Below, one piece after another: positions 43,507 to 51,160 of a DNA stretch of 64,000 bases. The position numbers and the translations under genes were made by a program. Below the pieces are notes generated by a model. It ran no database searches and had not been told where the DNA came from. It saw only the letters and a list, made by a program, of their open reading frames with translations. This DNA comes from Maribellus luteus (lineage in GTDB: Bacteria > Bacteroidota > Bacteroidia > Bacteroidales > Prolixibacteraceae), in contig NZ_QWGR01000011.1 in assembly GCF_003576475.1 (NCBI RefSeq), forward strand, positions 62,001 through 126,000. The letters are read 5' to 3'. Positions within the stretch are counted from its first letter, which is position 1, and each line of letters starts with the position of its first letter.

Positions 43507-44928
43507 CTAAAAATGACTCGAGCCGTCCCAGCAGTGCGTGCAAAGTTTTTCTTTCGGAAGTCCAATTGCTTCCACCAAATCCTCTAATTTCTGAAATTTC
43601 AGCGTTGTCAGGTTCAGGTTTTTGCAGATTTGCTCCACCATTGCCTGGTGCTTGGGCGAATTGCTGTCAGAATACTCCGACATGTCGTAGCCAATCATCT
43701 CTTCTTCCGTTTTATTCTCAAGCTGGGCAACAGCCTTGTAAGTTGCCAGGTCGAAGTTGGAACGCGAACGGCTGAAGTTCAGAAATTCGCACGGATAGGT
43801 GAGGGGAGGACAGGCAATGCGCACGTGTACTTCGCTGATTCCGGCAGCATGCAGGTCGGTTACATTGTCCTTCAGCTGGGTTCCGCGAACAATTGAGTCG
43901 TCGAGAAATACGCCGCTGTTTCCTTTCAGAATTGAATTATTCGGAATCAGTTTCATTTTGGCCACCAAATCGCGCATGTTTTGGTTTTGAGGCATAAAGC
44001 TTCGCGGCCAGGTGGGGGTGTATTTCGAGTAGGGGCGTTTGAGCGGGATTCGCTTTTCGTTGCTGTAGCCCATCGCATGTCCGACTCCTGAATCCGGAAT
44101 TCCGGCCACAAAATCGGCCTTTGCATTGTCGTCTTTTGCAAGGGCAGCACCACAACGGTAGCGGCTTTCGTCCACATTTATTCCTTCGTAAAACGATGGC
44201 GGATATCCGTAATACACCCACAGAAACGAGCAAATCTGCATTTTTTCGCTGGGTTTGCGCAACTGTTCGCAACCGTCGGCAGTTACCGAAACAATTTCTC
44301 CCGGACCAAGGTATTTTTCTACTTCGTAGCCCAGGTTGGGGAATGCACAGGTTTCAAAAGTTAAGCCGTAGCCGTTTTCTTTTTTCCCAACGATAATGGG
44401 AGTTCGGCCCAGTTTGTCGCGCGCTGCAATAATTCCGTTTTCGGTCAGGATCATCATCGAGCAAGATCCTTTAATACGCTTGAAAACATTTTCAATACCG
44501 GCCACAAAATCCTCGCCTTCGGCAATCAGCATGGCCACTAATTCGGTAGGATTCACCGAGCCCTGGCTGGTTTCCGAAAAAGTGCGGCGCATTTGCATAA
44601 ACTGCTCTTCCAGCTCATCAATGTTTACAATTTTGCTTACCGTTGCCACTGCAAAGCGGCCCAGATGAGAAGTTACCAGTATGGGTTGCGCTTCGCTGTC
44701 GCTGATTACGCCAATACCGCAATTGCCTTTGAATCCGGCAATGTCATTTTCAAATTTGTTTCTGAAATAGCCATCTTCGAGGCTGTGAATAGCCCGTTGA
44801 AATCCTTTTTCAGAACAGTGAAAGGCCATACCGGCCCGTTTGGTTCCCAGGTGGGAATGATAATCGGTGCCGTAAAACACATCGGCCACACAGTCGTTTT
44901 TCAAGACACTACCAAAAAATCCGCTCAT
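43507..44928 (-). CDS. Amidophosphoribosyltransferase-like protein with serine in place of the cysteine nucleophile
   Basis: Start at ATG 44928 gives 473 residues. The N-terminal class II glutaminase domain begins MSGFFGS, where PurF enzymes have MCG; residue 2 is serine (AGC), so the usual cysteine nucleophile is missing. Other N-terminal-domain motifs are partly kept (HSHLGTKRAGMAF, GNCGIGVISD). The C-terminal domain keeps the PRPP loop VFLDDSIVRGTQ, but the RPF-KNRYIGR region is changed to RPYSKYTPTWPRSFM. It ends CTHCWDGSSHF. It is probably a PurF paralogue, not the purine enzyme; it may use ammonia or have another role. Confidence 0.8.
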   Translation of the reverse strand: MSGFFGSVLKNDCVADVFYGTDYHSHLGTKRAGMAFHCSEKGFQRAIHSLEDGYFRNKFENDIAGFKGNCGIGVISDSEAQPILVTSHLGRFAVATVSKIVNIDELEEQFMQMRRTFSETSQGSVNPTELVAMLIAEGEDFVAGIENVFKRIKGSCSMMILTENGIIAARDKLGRTPIIVGKKENGYGLTFETCAFPNLGYEVEKYLGPGEIVSVTADGCEQLRKPSEKMQICSFLWVYYGYPPSFYEGINVDESRYRCGAALAKDDNAKADFVAGIPDSGVGHAMGYSNEKRIPLKRPYSKYTPTWPRSFMPQNQNMRDLVAKMKLIPNNSILKGNSGVFLDDSIVRGTQLKDNVTDLHAAGISEVHVRIACPPLTYPCEFLNFSRSRSNFDLATYKAVAQLENKTEEEMIGYDMSEYSDSNSPKHQAMVEQICKNLNLTTLKFQKLEDLVEAIGLPKEKLCTHCWDGSSHF

Positions 44929-45463
44929 GAGATAGTTGTTTTTGTTGTCAAAAGTTTTTGATGAGAGGGCAAAAGTATTAGAAATGTAGTTGCCCGAAAG
45001 CAAAGGTTAATAAGAGAAGGTGAATTGTTAATAGAAATATGACGGCTATGGAACAAAAACGCGGATCAATGGCGTTTAAACTGACACTGAAAGTGTCGGA
45101 ACTTAACAGCGCGCTACGAAGTGCCGGGTAAGCTGTCCCTTGTAAGATTTTTGGTCGCCCTGTGTTTAGGTCGGGCGCCCTGTTGGATCTTGACCCTTCC
45201 TGTTGCATTTTTGGCACTTCCAGTTAAACAGGACGGGAAAAATTTGTATAGGATTTGAAAAAAAACTTACAGGGCGATAAAAAAACTTACAGGACGTTCC
45301 AAAAATCTACAGGAATGCGAAAAATGACTACAGGGAGGCAAAAAAGTTAACAGGACTGCTTTTCACTTAGATTGGCATATGGGTTTTCTTTTATACCCTG
45401 CCAACAAGGAAGAGAAATTATGTTTATTTTTAGAAAGCTAGAAACCTAAAATTTCCCAATACA
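44929..45463. repeat. Inverted array of ~20-bp-phased ACAGG/CCTGT units in the purF-like/S41 intergenic region
   Basis: Within this 535-bp divergent intergenic region, 45139-45354 holds twelve related units. Five read CCTGT-like at 45138, 45159, 45179, 45199 and 45220, and seven read ACAGG-like at 45228, 45248, 45269, 45289, 45309, 45330 and 45350. Spacing is 20 or 21 bp, and most right-arm units carry an A run (TTTTT in the left arm). The arms are imperfect reverse complements about a centre near 45226, so the array can fold into one long hairpin. No gene is seen. A small hairpin (TGACACT/AGTGTCg) lies at about 45082-45098. Confidence 0.8.
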
Positions 45464-47281
45464 TTGAGAATAAAACTAATTATACTATTGTCATTATTTG
45501 TAGTAAGCTGTCAACCTAAAAACAAGACTTACCAAGCTGACTTTGACAATGCGCCTGATTCAGGGACACATACAGAAATGCCGGAATTAACAGATGACTT
45601 AATTCAGAACCTGGCTTTATTGGGCAAAATTTGGGGTTTTTTAAAGTATCATCACCCTGAAGTTGGAAAAGGTAAATATGATTGGGATGATGAACTGTTT
45701 CAGATTTTGCCAGAGTATATAAACGTAAACAGTACCAGGTATCGGGACAAAGCATTACTTCGATGGATAGAAAGATACGGTGAATTGCCTGAATGTACTT
45801 CCAGTAAAGAAACAACTGCCTGTGCTTATCAGAAACCTGACTTTTTATGGGTTGAAAACGGAAATATCAGTGCTGCCTTAAAAGAAAAGATAAAAAAAAT
45901 CTATCAGAACAGGCACCAGGGAACTCATTGCTATATTAAGAAGGCGTATCATGATGGTAATCCAGAATTTTTAAACGAAGAACCTTATTCAACTTCTTTC
46001 CCCGACAAAAATCTTCGGTTATTGGCCTTGTATCGGTACTGGAACATCATCCAATATTTTTTTCCATATAAATATTTAACGGATAAGAAATGGGATGAAG
46101 TATTGAGAGAATATATCCCTGTATTCATAAACGCAAAATCGGCATTGGAATATCAATTGGCCATACTTCAACTTGCAGCCGAGACCAATGATACGCACGC
46201 AAGATTTCTTATGGGAGCAGATGAAATTGGCTTTTTGAGAGGGACAAGGTACGCACCTCTTCGGACAAATGAAATAGACTCATTGAGAGGGACAAAGTAT
46301 GCACCTTTTCGGGTTCGGTTTATTGAAAACAACCTAACGGTTATTGACTATTTCAAACCGAGATTGAAAGAAACTACAGGTTTGGAAATTGGCGACTTCA
46401 TAACTCATATAGACAGCAAAAAGATAGAGTATATCATCGACAGTATCAAAGCATATTATCCGGCATCGAACGAAGCAGCAAGAATGTATTACATGGCAAC
46501 GGATTTGGTACGTTCGAATAATAATTCAATTCATATCGTTTATAATTCTTCCGGAGTAATAAAGGAAAAAGAGTTAACGATGTACCAAAGGTCTGATTTG
46601 AATATGGACGAACCAAATAGCAAATTGTCTTATGATAGTATAATGCTTGATAATGATTCGATGTTTATCGGATATATTACACTAGCAACCATCAAAGACA
46701 CAGAAATATCGCATATTAAAAAGTCTTTTATGAATGCAAAAGGTATCATCATTGATATTCGGAATTATCCTGCTTCTCGTGTGGACTTTTCATTGGGTGA
46801 ATTTTTTACTTCGAAAAGAAAGCCTTTTGTGAAATTTACAACAGGAAATTTAAATAATCCGGGAGAATTCAATTTTAGTAATAATGTTTATTTTTTAAAT
46901 TATAAGGTAGGAAACCGTAATAGCTTTTTTGATTTTGAAAAACCTATATCCGAAAATTATTTTCAAGGAAAATTAGTCGTCCTTGTAAATGAAGAAACCA
47001 TAAGTCTAGCCGAACTTACTGCTATGGCATTCAGGGCTGGAGATAATACGGTTGTAATTGGCAGCCAGACGCAAGGAGCTGACGGAAATATATCATTTAT
47101 CCCTTTACCTGGCGGATTAAAAGCCGGGATTTCAGGTATTGGTGTTTATTATCCTGATGGGAGAGGAACTCAGCGTATTGGCATAGTTCCGGATATTGAG
47201 GTAAAACCTACTATTCAGGGGATTAGGGAAGGAAGAGATGAACCCTTGGAAAAGGCAATTGAATTGATACAAAAAGAGTAG
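45464..47281 (+). CDS. S41-family peptidase, lipoprotein, with internal tandem duplication
   Basis: The 605-residue product starts at a TTG, chosen because it gives a lipoprotein signal ending LFVVSC (C16). Residues about 60-240 are a helical N-terminal region. A PDZ-like part (LKETTGLEIGDFITHIDSKK) and the C-terminal S41 domain follow, with NEETISLAELTAMAFRAGDNTVVIGSQTQGADGN, where the serine lies in SLAEL. The usual Lys of the CtpA type is not seen. Residues 254-269 and 270-285 are a 16-residue tandem repeat (LRGT-YAP core). It probably trims periplasmic proteins or peptides; the target is unknown. Confidence 0.85.
   Translation: MRIKLIILLSLFVVSCQPKNKTYQADFDNAPDSGTHTEMPELTDDLIQNLALLGKIWGFLKYHHPEVGKGKYDWDDELFQILPEYINVNSTRYRDKALLRWIERYGELPECTSSKETTACAYQKPDFLWVENGNISAALKEKIKKIYQNRHQGTHCYIKKAYHDGNPEFLNEEPYSTSFPDKNLRLLALYRYWNIIQYFFPYKYLTDKKWDEVLREYIPVFINAKSALEYQLAILQLAAETNDTHARFLMGADEIGFLRGTRYAPLRTNEIDSLRGTKYAPFRVRFIENNLTVIDYFKPRLKETTGLEIGDFITHIDSKKIEYIIDSIKAYYPASNEAARMYYMATDLVRSNNNSIHIVYNSSGVIKEKELTMYQRSDLNMDEPNSKLSYDSIMLDNDSMFIGYITLATIKDTEISHIKKSFMNAKGIIIDIRNYPASRVDFSLGEFFTSKRKPFVKFTTGNLNNPGEFNFSNNVYFLNYKVGNRNSFFDFEKPISENYFQGKLVVLVNEETISLAELTAMAFRAGDNTVVIGSQTQGADGNISFIPLPGGLKAGISGIGVYYPDGRGTQRIGIVPDIEVKPTIQGIREGRDEPLEKAIELIQKE
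46223..46318 (+). repeat. 48-bp in-frame tandem repeat inside the S41 peptidase gene
   Basis: Units at 46223-46270 and 46271-46318 both begin GAAAT and share the core TTGAGAGGGACAA-GTA-GCACCT. Each encodes E-I-x-x-L-R-G-T-(R/K)-Y-A-P-(L/F)-R, so the frame is kept. Confidence 0.8.
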
Positions 47282-47400
47282 AAACCAGCTGATAGCAATG
47301 AAGTATTCCGGTTTTCTGCACAGCCAAGCCTGTATCCGCGTTAGCAAGACGGTAAATTTTGTTAACGTAGCCGGTTATAATCTTAGTGATTAAAAATTTG

Positions 47401-47408
47401 TACTTTTG
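47401..47408 (+). promoter_or_regulatory. Predicted -7 box 4 nt from the mntA-like ATG
   Basis: TACTTTTG matches TAnnTTTG, with only AAAT between it and the ATG at 47413. If used, the toxin-antitoxin mRNA would be almost leaderless. No -33 box is clear. Confidence 0.4.
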
Positions 47409-47412
47409 AAAT

Positions 47413-47703
47413 ATGAGAAGTTTACAGGAAATCAAGAATACATTGAGTAATCATAAAAGCCGGTTATTCAAGGATTATCCCATAAAATCAATGGCGATTT
47501 TTGGTTCTTATTCGCGTAGGGAACAGAACGACTCCAGTGATTTAGATATTCTTGTGGAGTTTTCAGACAAAATTGGCATTCGATTCATTGATTTGGCGGA
47601 AGATTTGGAAGAAATAGTAGGGGTTAAGGTTGATCTGGTGTCAAGAAAAGGAATAAAAGAGAAGTACCTGGAATCCATCAATTCTGATTTAATTTATGTC
47701 TAA
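47413..47703 (+). CDS. MntA-type nucleotidyltransferase antitoxin
   Basis: The 96-residue minimal nucleotidyltransferase has the motif GS-x10-DxD (G31, S32, D43, D45) in FGSYSRREQNDSSDLDILVEF. In HepT-MntA (type VII) toxin-antitoxin pairs the MntA antitoxin silences the HepT toxin by adding AMP to a tyrosine near its active site. Its 3' end overlaps the HepT-like gene by 8 nt (ATGTCTAA), indicating translational coupling. The length is typical. Confidence 0.9.
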   Translation: MRSLQEIKNTLSNHKSRLFKDYPIKSMAIFGSYSRREQNDSSDLDILVEFSDKIGIRFIDLAEDLEEIVGVKVDLVSRKGIKEKYLESINSDLIYV

Positions 47704-48061
47704 GCGAGATACCCGGTTGCTATTAGATGATATGTTGCAATCCGCATTAAAGATTAAGCGGTACACAAAAGGCATCGGTTATGATTCATTTGTTTCCGAT
47801 GACAAGACTGTTGATGCGGTTGTGCGAAATTTTGAGATCATTGGAGAAGCCGCCAATCGCATTGATCCTGATTTTAGGGATAGAAATCCTGAAATTGAAT
47901 GGAACCGAATAAGAGGCTTTCGCAATCGAATTGTACACGATTATTTCGGAATTGATTATGAAATTGTTTGGAGCATTATTGAGTCGTACCTCGATGAACT
48001 CATTGGCTGGATTCAAACAATCAACGATGATGACAAAGCCTTTCCTCCGGACAATTTGTAA
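47696..48061 (+). CDS. HepT-like toxin (DUF86 domain)
   Basis: This 121-residue all-helical HEPN-family protein has the active-site motif R-x4-H-x-Y as R76-NRIV-H81-D-Y83 in FRNRIVHDYFGIDYE. HepT toxins are RNases or RNA 3'-end cleavers, and Y83 is the expected AMP-acceptor of the partner. IIGEAANRID is the typical DUF86 helix. It is encoded 8 nt inside the MntA gene. Both partners look intact, so the pair may be active. Confidence 0.9.
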   Translation: MSKRDTRLLLDDMLQSALKIKRYTKGIGYDSFVSDDKTVDAVVRNFEIIGEAANRIDPDFRDRNPEIEWNRIRGFRNRIVHDYFGIDYEIVWSIIESYLDELIGWIQTINDDDKAFPPDNL

Positions 48062-48109
48062 GCCGAATACTACCTGACTTCTTTAAAATCCCACTGATTG
48101 TATAATCCG

Positions 48110-49375
48110 TTACGTTTTCCTTTTCTTCTTTTTGGCGGCCGGGAAAAGAATGTTGTTCAGGATTAAGCGGTACCCCGGAGAGTTGGGGTGCAGGCTTAAA
48201 TCGGTTGGCGGATCGCCGATCAGGTGCTGGTAATCTTCCGGGTCGTGGCCTCCGTAAAAAGTCCAGAAGCCTTTGCCTTTTTCCCCGTGAATGTAGCGGG
48301 CTTCGTGTGCCGGTTTGTTCTCGCCCATCACCAGCACATTGGGTTTTACCACTTCTTTGCGGTAAGCCGTGGTTTGTCCCATAAAACCTTTGATCAGGTT
48401 GCGGTGGTTCTGGCACAACATGGTGGGGATGGGGTCCCACTTGGCCGAAAATTCAAACAGCGTGAAAAAATCGTTTTCCCGCACCACTTTGTTGCGCCGC
48501 GATTCGGTAGCGTCGATGTCCGAAAACTCGTACACATTCGGGCTTTTTTCCAGGTGAAAATTCTCGAACGCACAGGTATGTTGGAAATTCAGTTTTTCAT
48601 CGGCATCCGGGTCCATCGAGTCACCGTCGAACATGGGCTGGCAAATATCCACGCCCTCCGCCGCCAGCGAAATATCGTATGTGTCGGTAGCGGCGCACAT
48701 GGCAAAAAGGAAACCGCCGTTCAGTACATATTTGTCAATTTCGCGGGTCACAAACGACTTCATTTCCGAAACCTTCAGAAAACCCAGTTTTTGCGCCAGC
48801 TCGTTGTTTATTTTTACTTCTTGCTGGTACCAGGGCATGTGCTGGTAGGTACGCCAGAATTTTCCGTGTTGCCCGGTAAAATCTTCGTGGTGAAGGTGCA
48901 GCCAGTCGTAATCGGCCAGTTTCCCGTCCAGTATTTCTTCGTCGTAAATTACATCGTAATCAATCTCGGCATAGGTCAGCACCAGGGTTACCGCATCGTC
49001 CCAGGGTTGTTTATTGGGCGGCGAATACACCGCAATTTTGGGCGCTTTTGTCATGCTTATGGCATCCTGGTTGACTTCGGGGCGTGCTATTTCGGAAAGG
49101 ATAGCGCTGGCCTGCGCATCGGCAATGGTTTCAAAAGTCACCCCGCGAATCACGCATTCGTTTTCAATTTCAGGAAAATGCTGCAACAGGAAACTGCCGC
49201 CCCGGTAATTGAGCAGCCACTTTACTTCCACATCTTTTTGCAGGGTCCAGTAGGCTATTCCGTAGGCCTTTAAATGATCTTTCTGCGTATCGTCCATCGG
49301 GATAAGAAGATACAGGGCTTTTGCCTGAAAAACGACCAAAAGGACAAGTAGGGAAAGTATTGTTTTAAGCTTCAT
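48110..49375 (-). CDS. Conserved exported Bacteroidota protein (often labelled asparagine synthetase B)
   Basis: Start at ATG 49375 gives 421 residues with a signal peptide (LLVLLVVFQAKA, cleavage about residue 20). The sequence has no class II glutaminase or AsnB synthetase motif, so the asparagine synthetase B label that I recall for such proteins looks wrong. Visible features are IPMDDTQKDHLKAYGIAYW, KIAVYSPPNKQPWDDAVTLVL, DYDWLHLHHEDFTGQHG and NGGFLFAMCAATDTYDISLAAEG, the last suggesting a glutamine-amidotransferase-like (ThuA/flavodoxin-type) fold. The C-terminus is basic (KKKKRKT). Function unknown; it probably acts in the periplasm. Confidence 0.65.
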   Translation of the reverse strand: MKLKTILSLLVLLVVFQAKALYLLIPMDDTQKDHLKAYGIAYWTLQKDVEVKWLLNYRGGSFLLQHFPEIENECVIRGVTFETIADAQASAILSEIARPEVNQDAISMTKAPKIAVYSPPNKQPWDDAVTLVLTYAEIDYDVIYDEEILDGKLADYDWLHLHHEDFTGQHGKFWRTYQHMPWYQQEVKINNELAQKLGFLKVSEMKSFVTREIDKYVLNGGFLFAMCAATDTYDISLAAEGVDICQPMFDGDSMDPDADEKLNFQHTCAFENFHLEKSPNVYEFSDIDATESRRNKVVRENDFFTLFEFSAKWDPIPTMLCQNHRNLIKGFMGQTTAYRKEVVKPNVLVMGENKPAHEARYIHGEKGKGFWTFYGGHDPEDYQHLIGDPPTDLSLHPNSPGYRLILNNILFPAAKKKKRKT

Positions 49376-49512
49376 GACTCTGTTTTCCGAAATATACAAC
49401 TTTGAAACGATAAAGTTCAAATGCGCGGCGCTACATCAGGTGTGCGCAAACAGAAAGCTGATGCGCAGACCCGTGTTTTATGCCGGTAGCACTTCTCGCA
49501 TGGGCTGCATCA

Positions 49513-51036
49513 TCAGAACGGTACATCCGAAGTGGATGATCCGCTTTCGAAGCCACGGTTGCCCGCAATTCCAACATCGTAGGTTTCGTTGTCCTCGTTC
49601 ATCGACGAGCCAAAAGTCTGTACCGAATTAAAACCTCCCGATTCGAATTGCGGATCAAGATCGGAGAATTTCGCCATTTCTTTCTGGAATTTTAGCGGCA
49701 CATCGGCGGTGGCACCGTTACGGTGTTTGGCAATAATGAGCTCTGCAATTCCGCGCAGCGAGTTCCCTGATTCGTCTTCGGTGATCCCAAAATATTCCGG
49801 GCGGTGGATAAAACAAACAATATCGGCATCCTGCTCAATCGCACCCGATTCACGCAGGTCGGAAAGCTGCGGGCGTTTTCCTTCGCGCGATTCCACGGCA
49901 CGGCTCAACTGCGACAGCGCAATAATCGGCACGTTCAGTTCCTTGGCAATGGCTTTTAACGAACGCGAAATCATACTCACCTCCTGTTCACGGCTGCCGC
50001 GTGTATCCGTTCCGGCGGTCATCAGCTGAAGGTAGTCGACAATAATAATGTTGATGTCGTACTGCATTTTCAGGCGGCGGCATTTGGCCCTGAATTCAAA
50101 AATGGAAAGGGCAGGGGTGTCGTCGATAAAAATAGGCGCATCATCCAGGGTTTTGATACGCTGGTTCAGCTGTGCCCACTCGTAATCTTCCAGTTTACCG
50201 GTTTTAATTTTCTCACCTCCCAGTTCGGTCTCGGCTGATATCAGACGGTTCACCAACTGCAGCGATGACATCTCGAGCGAGAATATGGCAACTGCCTGGC
50301 GGTGATCAACCGCCATGTTACGTGCCATGGATAGAACAAAGGCCGTTTTACCCATCGCCGGACGTGCGGCGAGAATAATCAGGGCCGAAGGTTCCCAGCC
50401 CGAAGTAATGCGGTCTACAGCCGTAAATCCTGAGGGCACACCACTTAACCCATCGGGTTTGCTACGTGCCGCTTCAATTTGAAGTACGGCCTGGTTCAGG
50501 ATGGGTTTGATCGGCACCGTTTCCTTTTTGATGTTTCCTTCCGAAACCTTGAAAAGTGCGGATTCCGAGAAGTCGATCAGGTCGTCCACGTCAATGGTGT
50601 CGTCGTAGGCTTTTCCCTGAATTTCGCTGGAAACACGGATCAACTCGCGCTGAATGTATTTTTGGGCAATGATTCTTGCATGGAATTCAATGTGCGCCGC
50701 TGAAGCTACCCGCCGGGTAAGTTGGGTGATGTACCCGGGGCCGCCAATTTCGTCGAGCTGGTTGCGGTCTTTTAGTTCCTGGGTAACCATCAAAAGGTCG
50801 ACGGGTTTTTCTTTTCCCGACAATGACTGGATGGCTTCAAAAATTTTGCGGTGCTCGTCTTTGTAAAAGCTTTTGGCTTCAATAATATCGGCGATGGTAA
50901 CAATGGCGTCCCGCTCCAGCATCAGGGCTCCCAAAACTGCTTCTTCCACATCTACTGCCTGGGGTGGGAGTTTGCCATACTGTGCGTTTATCTGGTCGAT
51001 GGTTGGAGATGGGGTGCCTCTTCTTCGTTCTGCCAT
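49513..51036 (-). CDS. dnaB: Replicative DNA helicase DnaB
   Basis: The 507-residue hexameric 5'-3' helicase unwinds DNA at the replication fork. The N-terminal domain begins PPQAVDVEEAVLGALMLERDAI. The RecA-like C-terminal domain has Walker A AARPAMGKTAFVLSMA (about residue 220), VAIFSLEMSSLQLV, Walker B IIIVDYLQLM, LSQLSRAVESREGKRPQLSDLRESGAIEQDAD and the arginine finger region. The C-terminal tail of about 45 residues is acidic and serine-rich. There is no intein. A strong promoter lies upstream. Confidence 0.97.
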   Translation of the reverse strand: MAERRRGTPSPTIDQINAQYGKLPPQAVDVEEAVLGALMLERDAIVTIADIIEAKSFYKDEHRKIFEAIQSLSGKEKPVDLLMVTQELKDRNQLDEIGGPGYITQLTRRVASAAHIEFHARIIAQKYIQRELIRVSSEIQGKAYDDTIDVDDLIDFSESALFKVSEGNIKKETVPIKPILNQAVLQIEAARSKPDGLSGVPSGFTAVDRITSGWEPSALIILAARPAMGKTAFVLSMARNMAVDHRQAVAIFSLEMSSLQLVNRLISAETELGGEKIKTGKLEDYEWAQLNQRIKTLDDAPIFIDDTPALSIFEFRAKCRRLKMQYDINIIIVDYLQLMTAGTDTRGSREQEVSMISRSLKAIAKELNVPIIALSQLSRAVESREGKRPQLSDLRESGAIEQDADIVCFIHRPEYFGITEDESGNSLRGIAELIIAKHRNGATADVPLKFQKEMAKFSDLDPQFESGGFNSVQTFGSSMNEDNETYDVGIAGNRGFESGSSTSDVPF

Positions 51037-51076
51037 GGTTTGCTAAAAAGTTAAAATATGTGTGGAATTTGAATGT

Positions 51077-51108
51077 CAAAAATAGGAATAACAAGGTCAG
51101 GCAACAAA
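51077..51108 (-). promoter_or_regulatory. Promoter of dnaB
   Basis: On the minus strand a TTTG -33 box (51105-51108) is followed after 20 nt by the -7 box TATTTTTG (51084-51077). Both fit the Bacteroidota consensus and spacing. Confidence 0.75.
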
Positions 51109-51160
51109 GAATCTTGTTACCGTATTTTAACGTCTGTTATTCACAATTGTTAATTGGTAT

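Noticed and set aside
45138-45354. CRISPR array
   Set aside because: The period is about 20 bp, the units reverse orientation midway, the unique parts are too short to be spacers, and no cas gene is near.
48224-49273. 349-codon plus-strand frame
   Set aside because: It is antisense to the exported protein at 48110-49375, which has the signal peptide and conserved-looking sequence.
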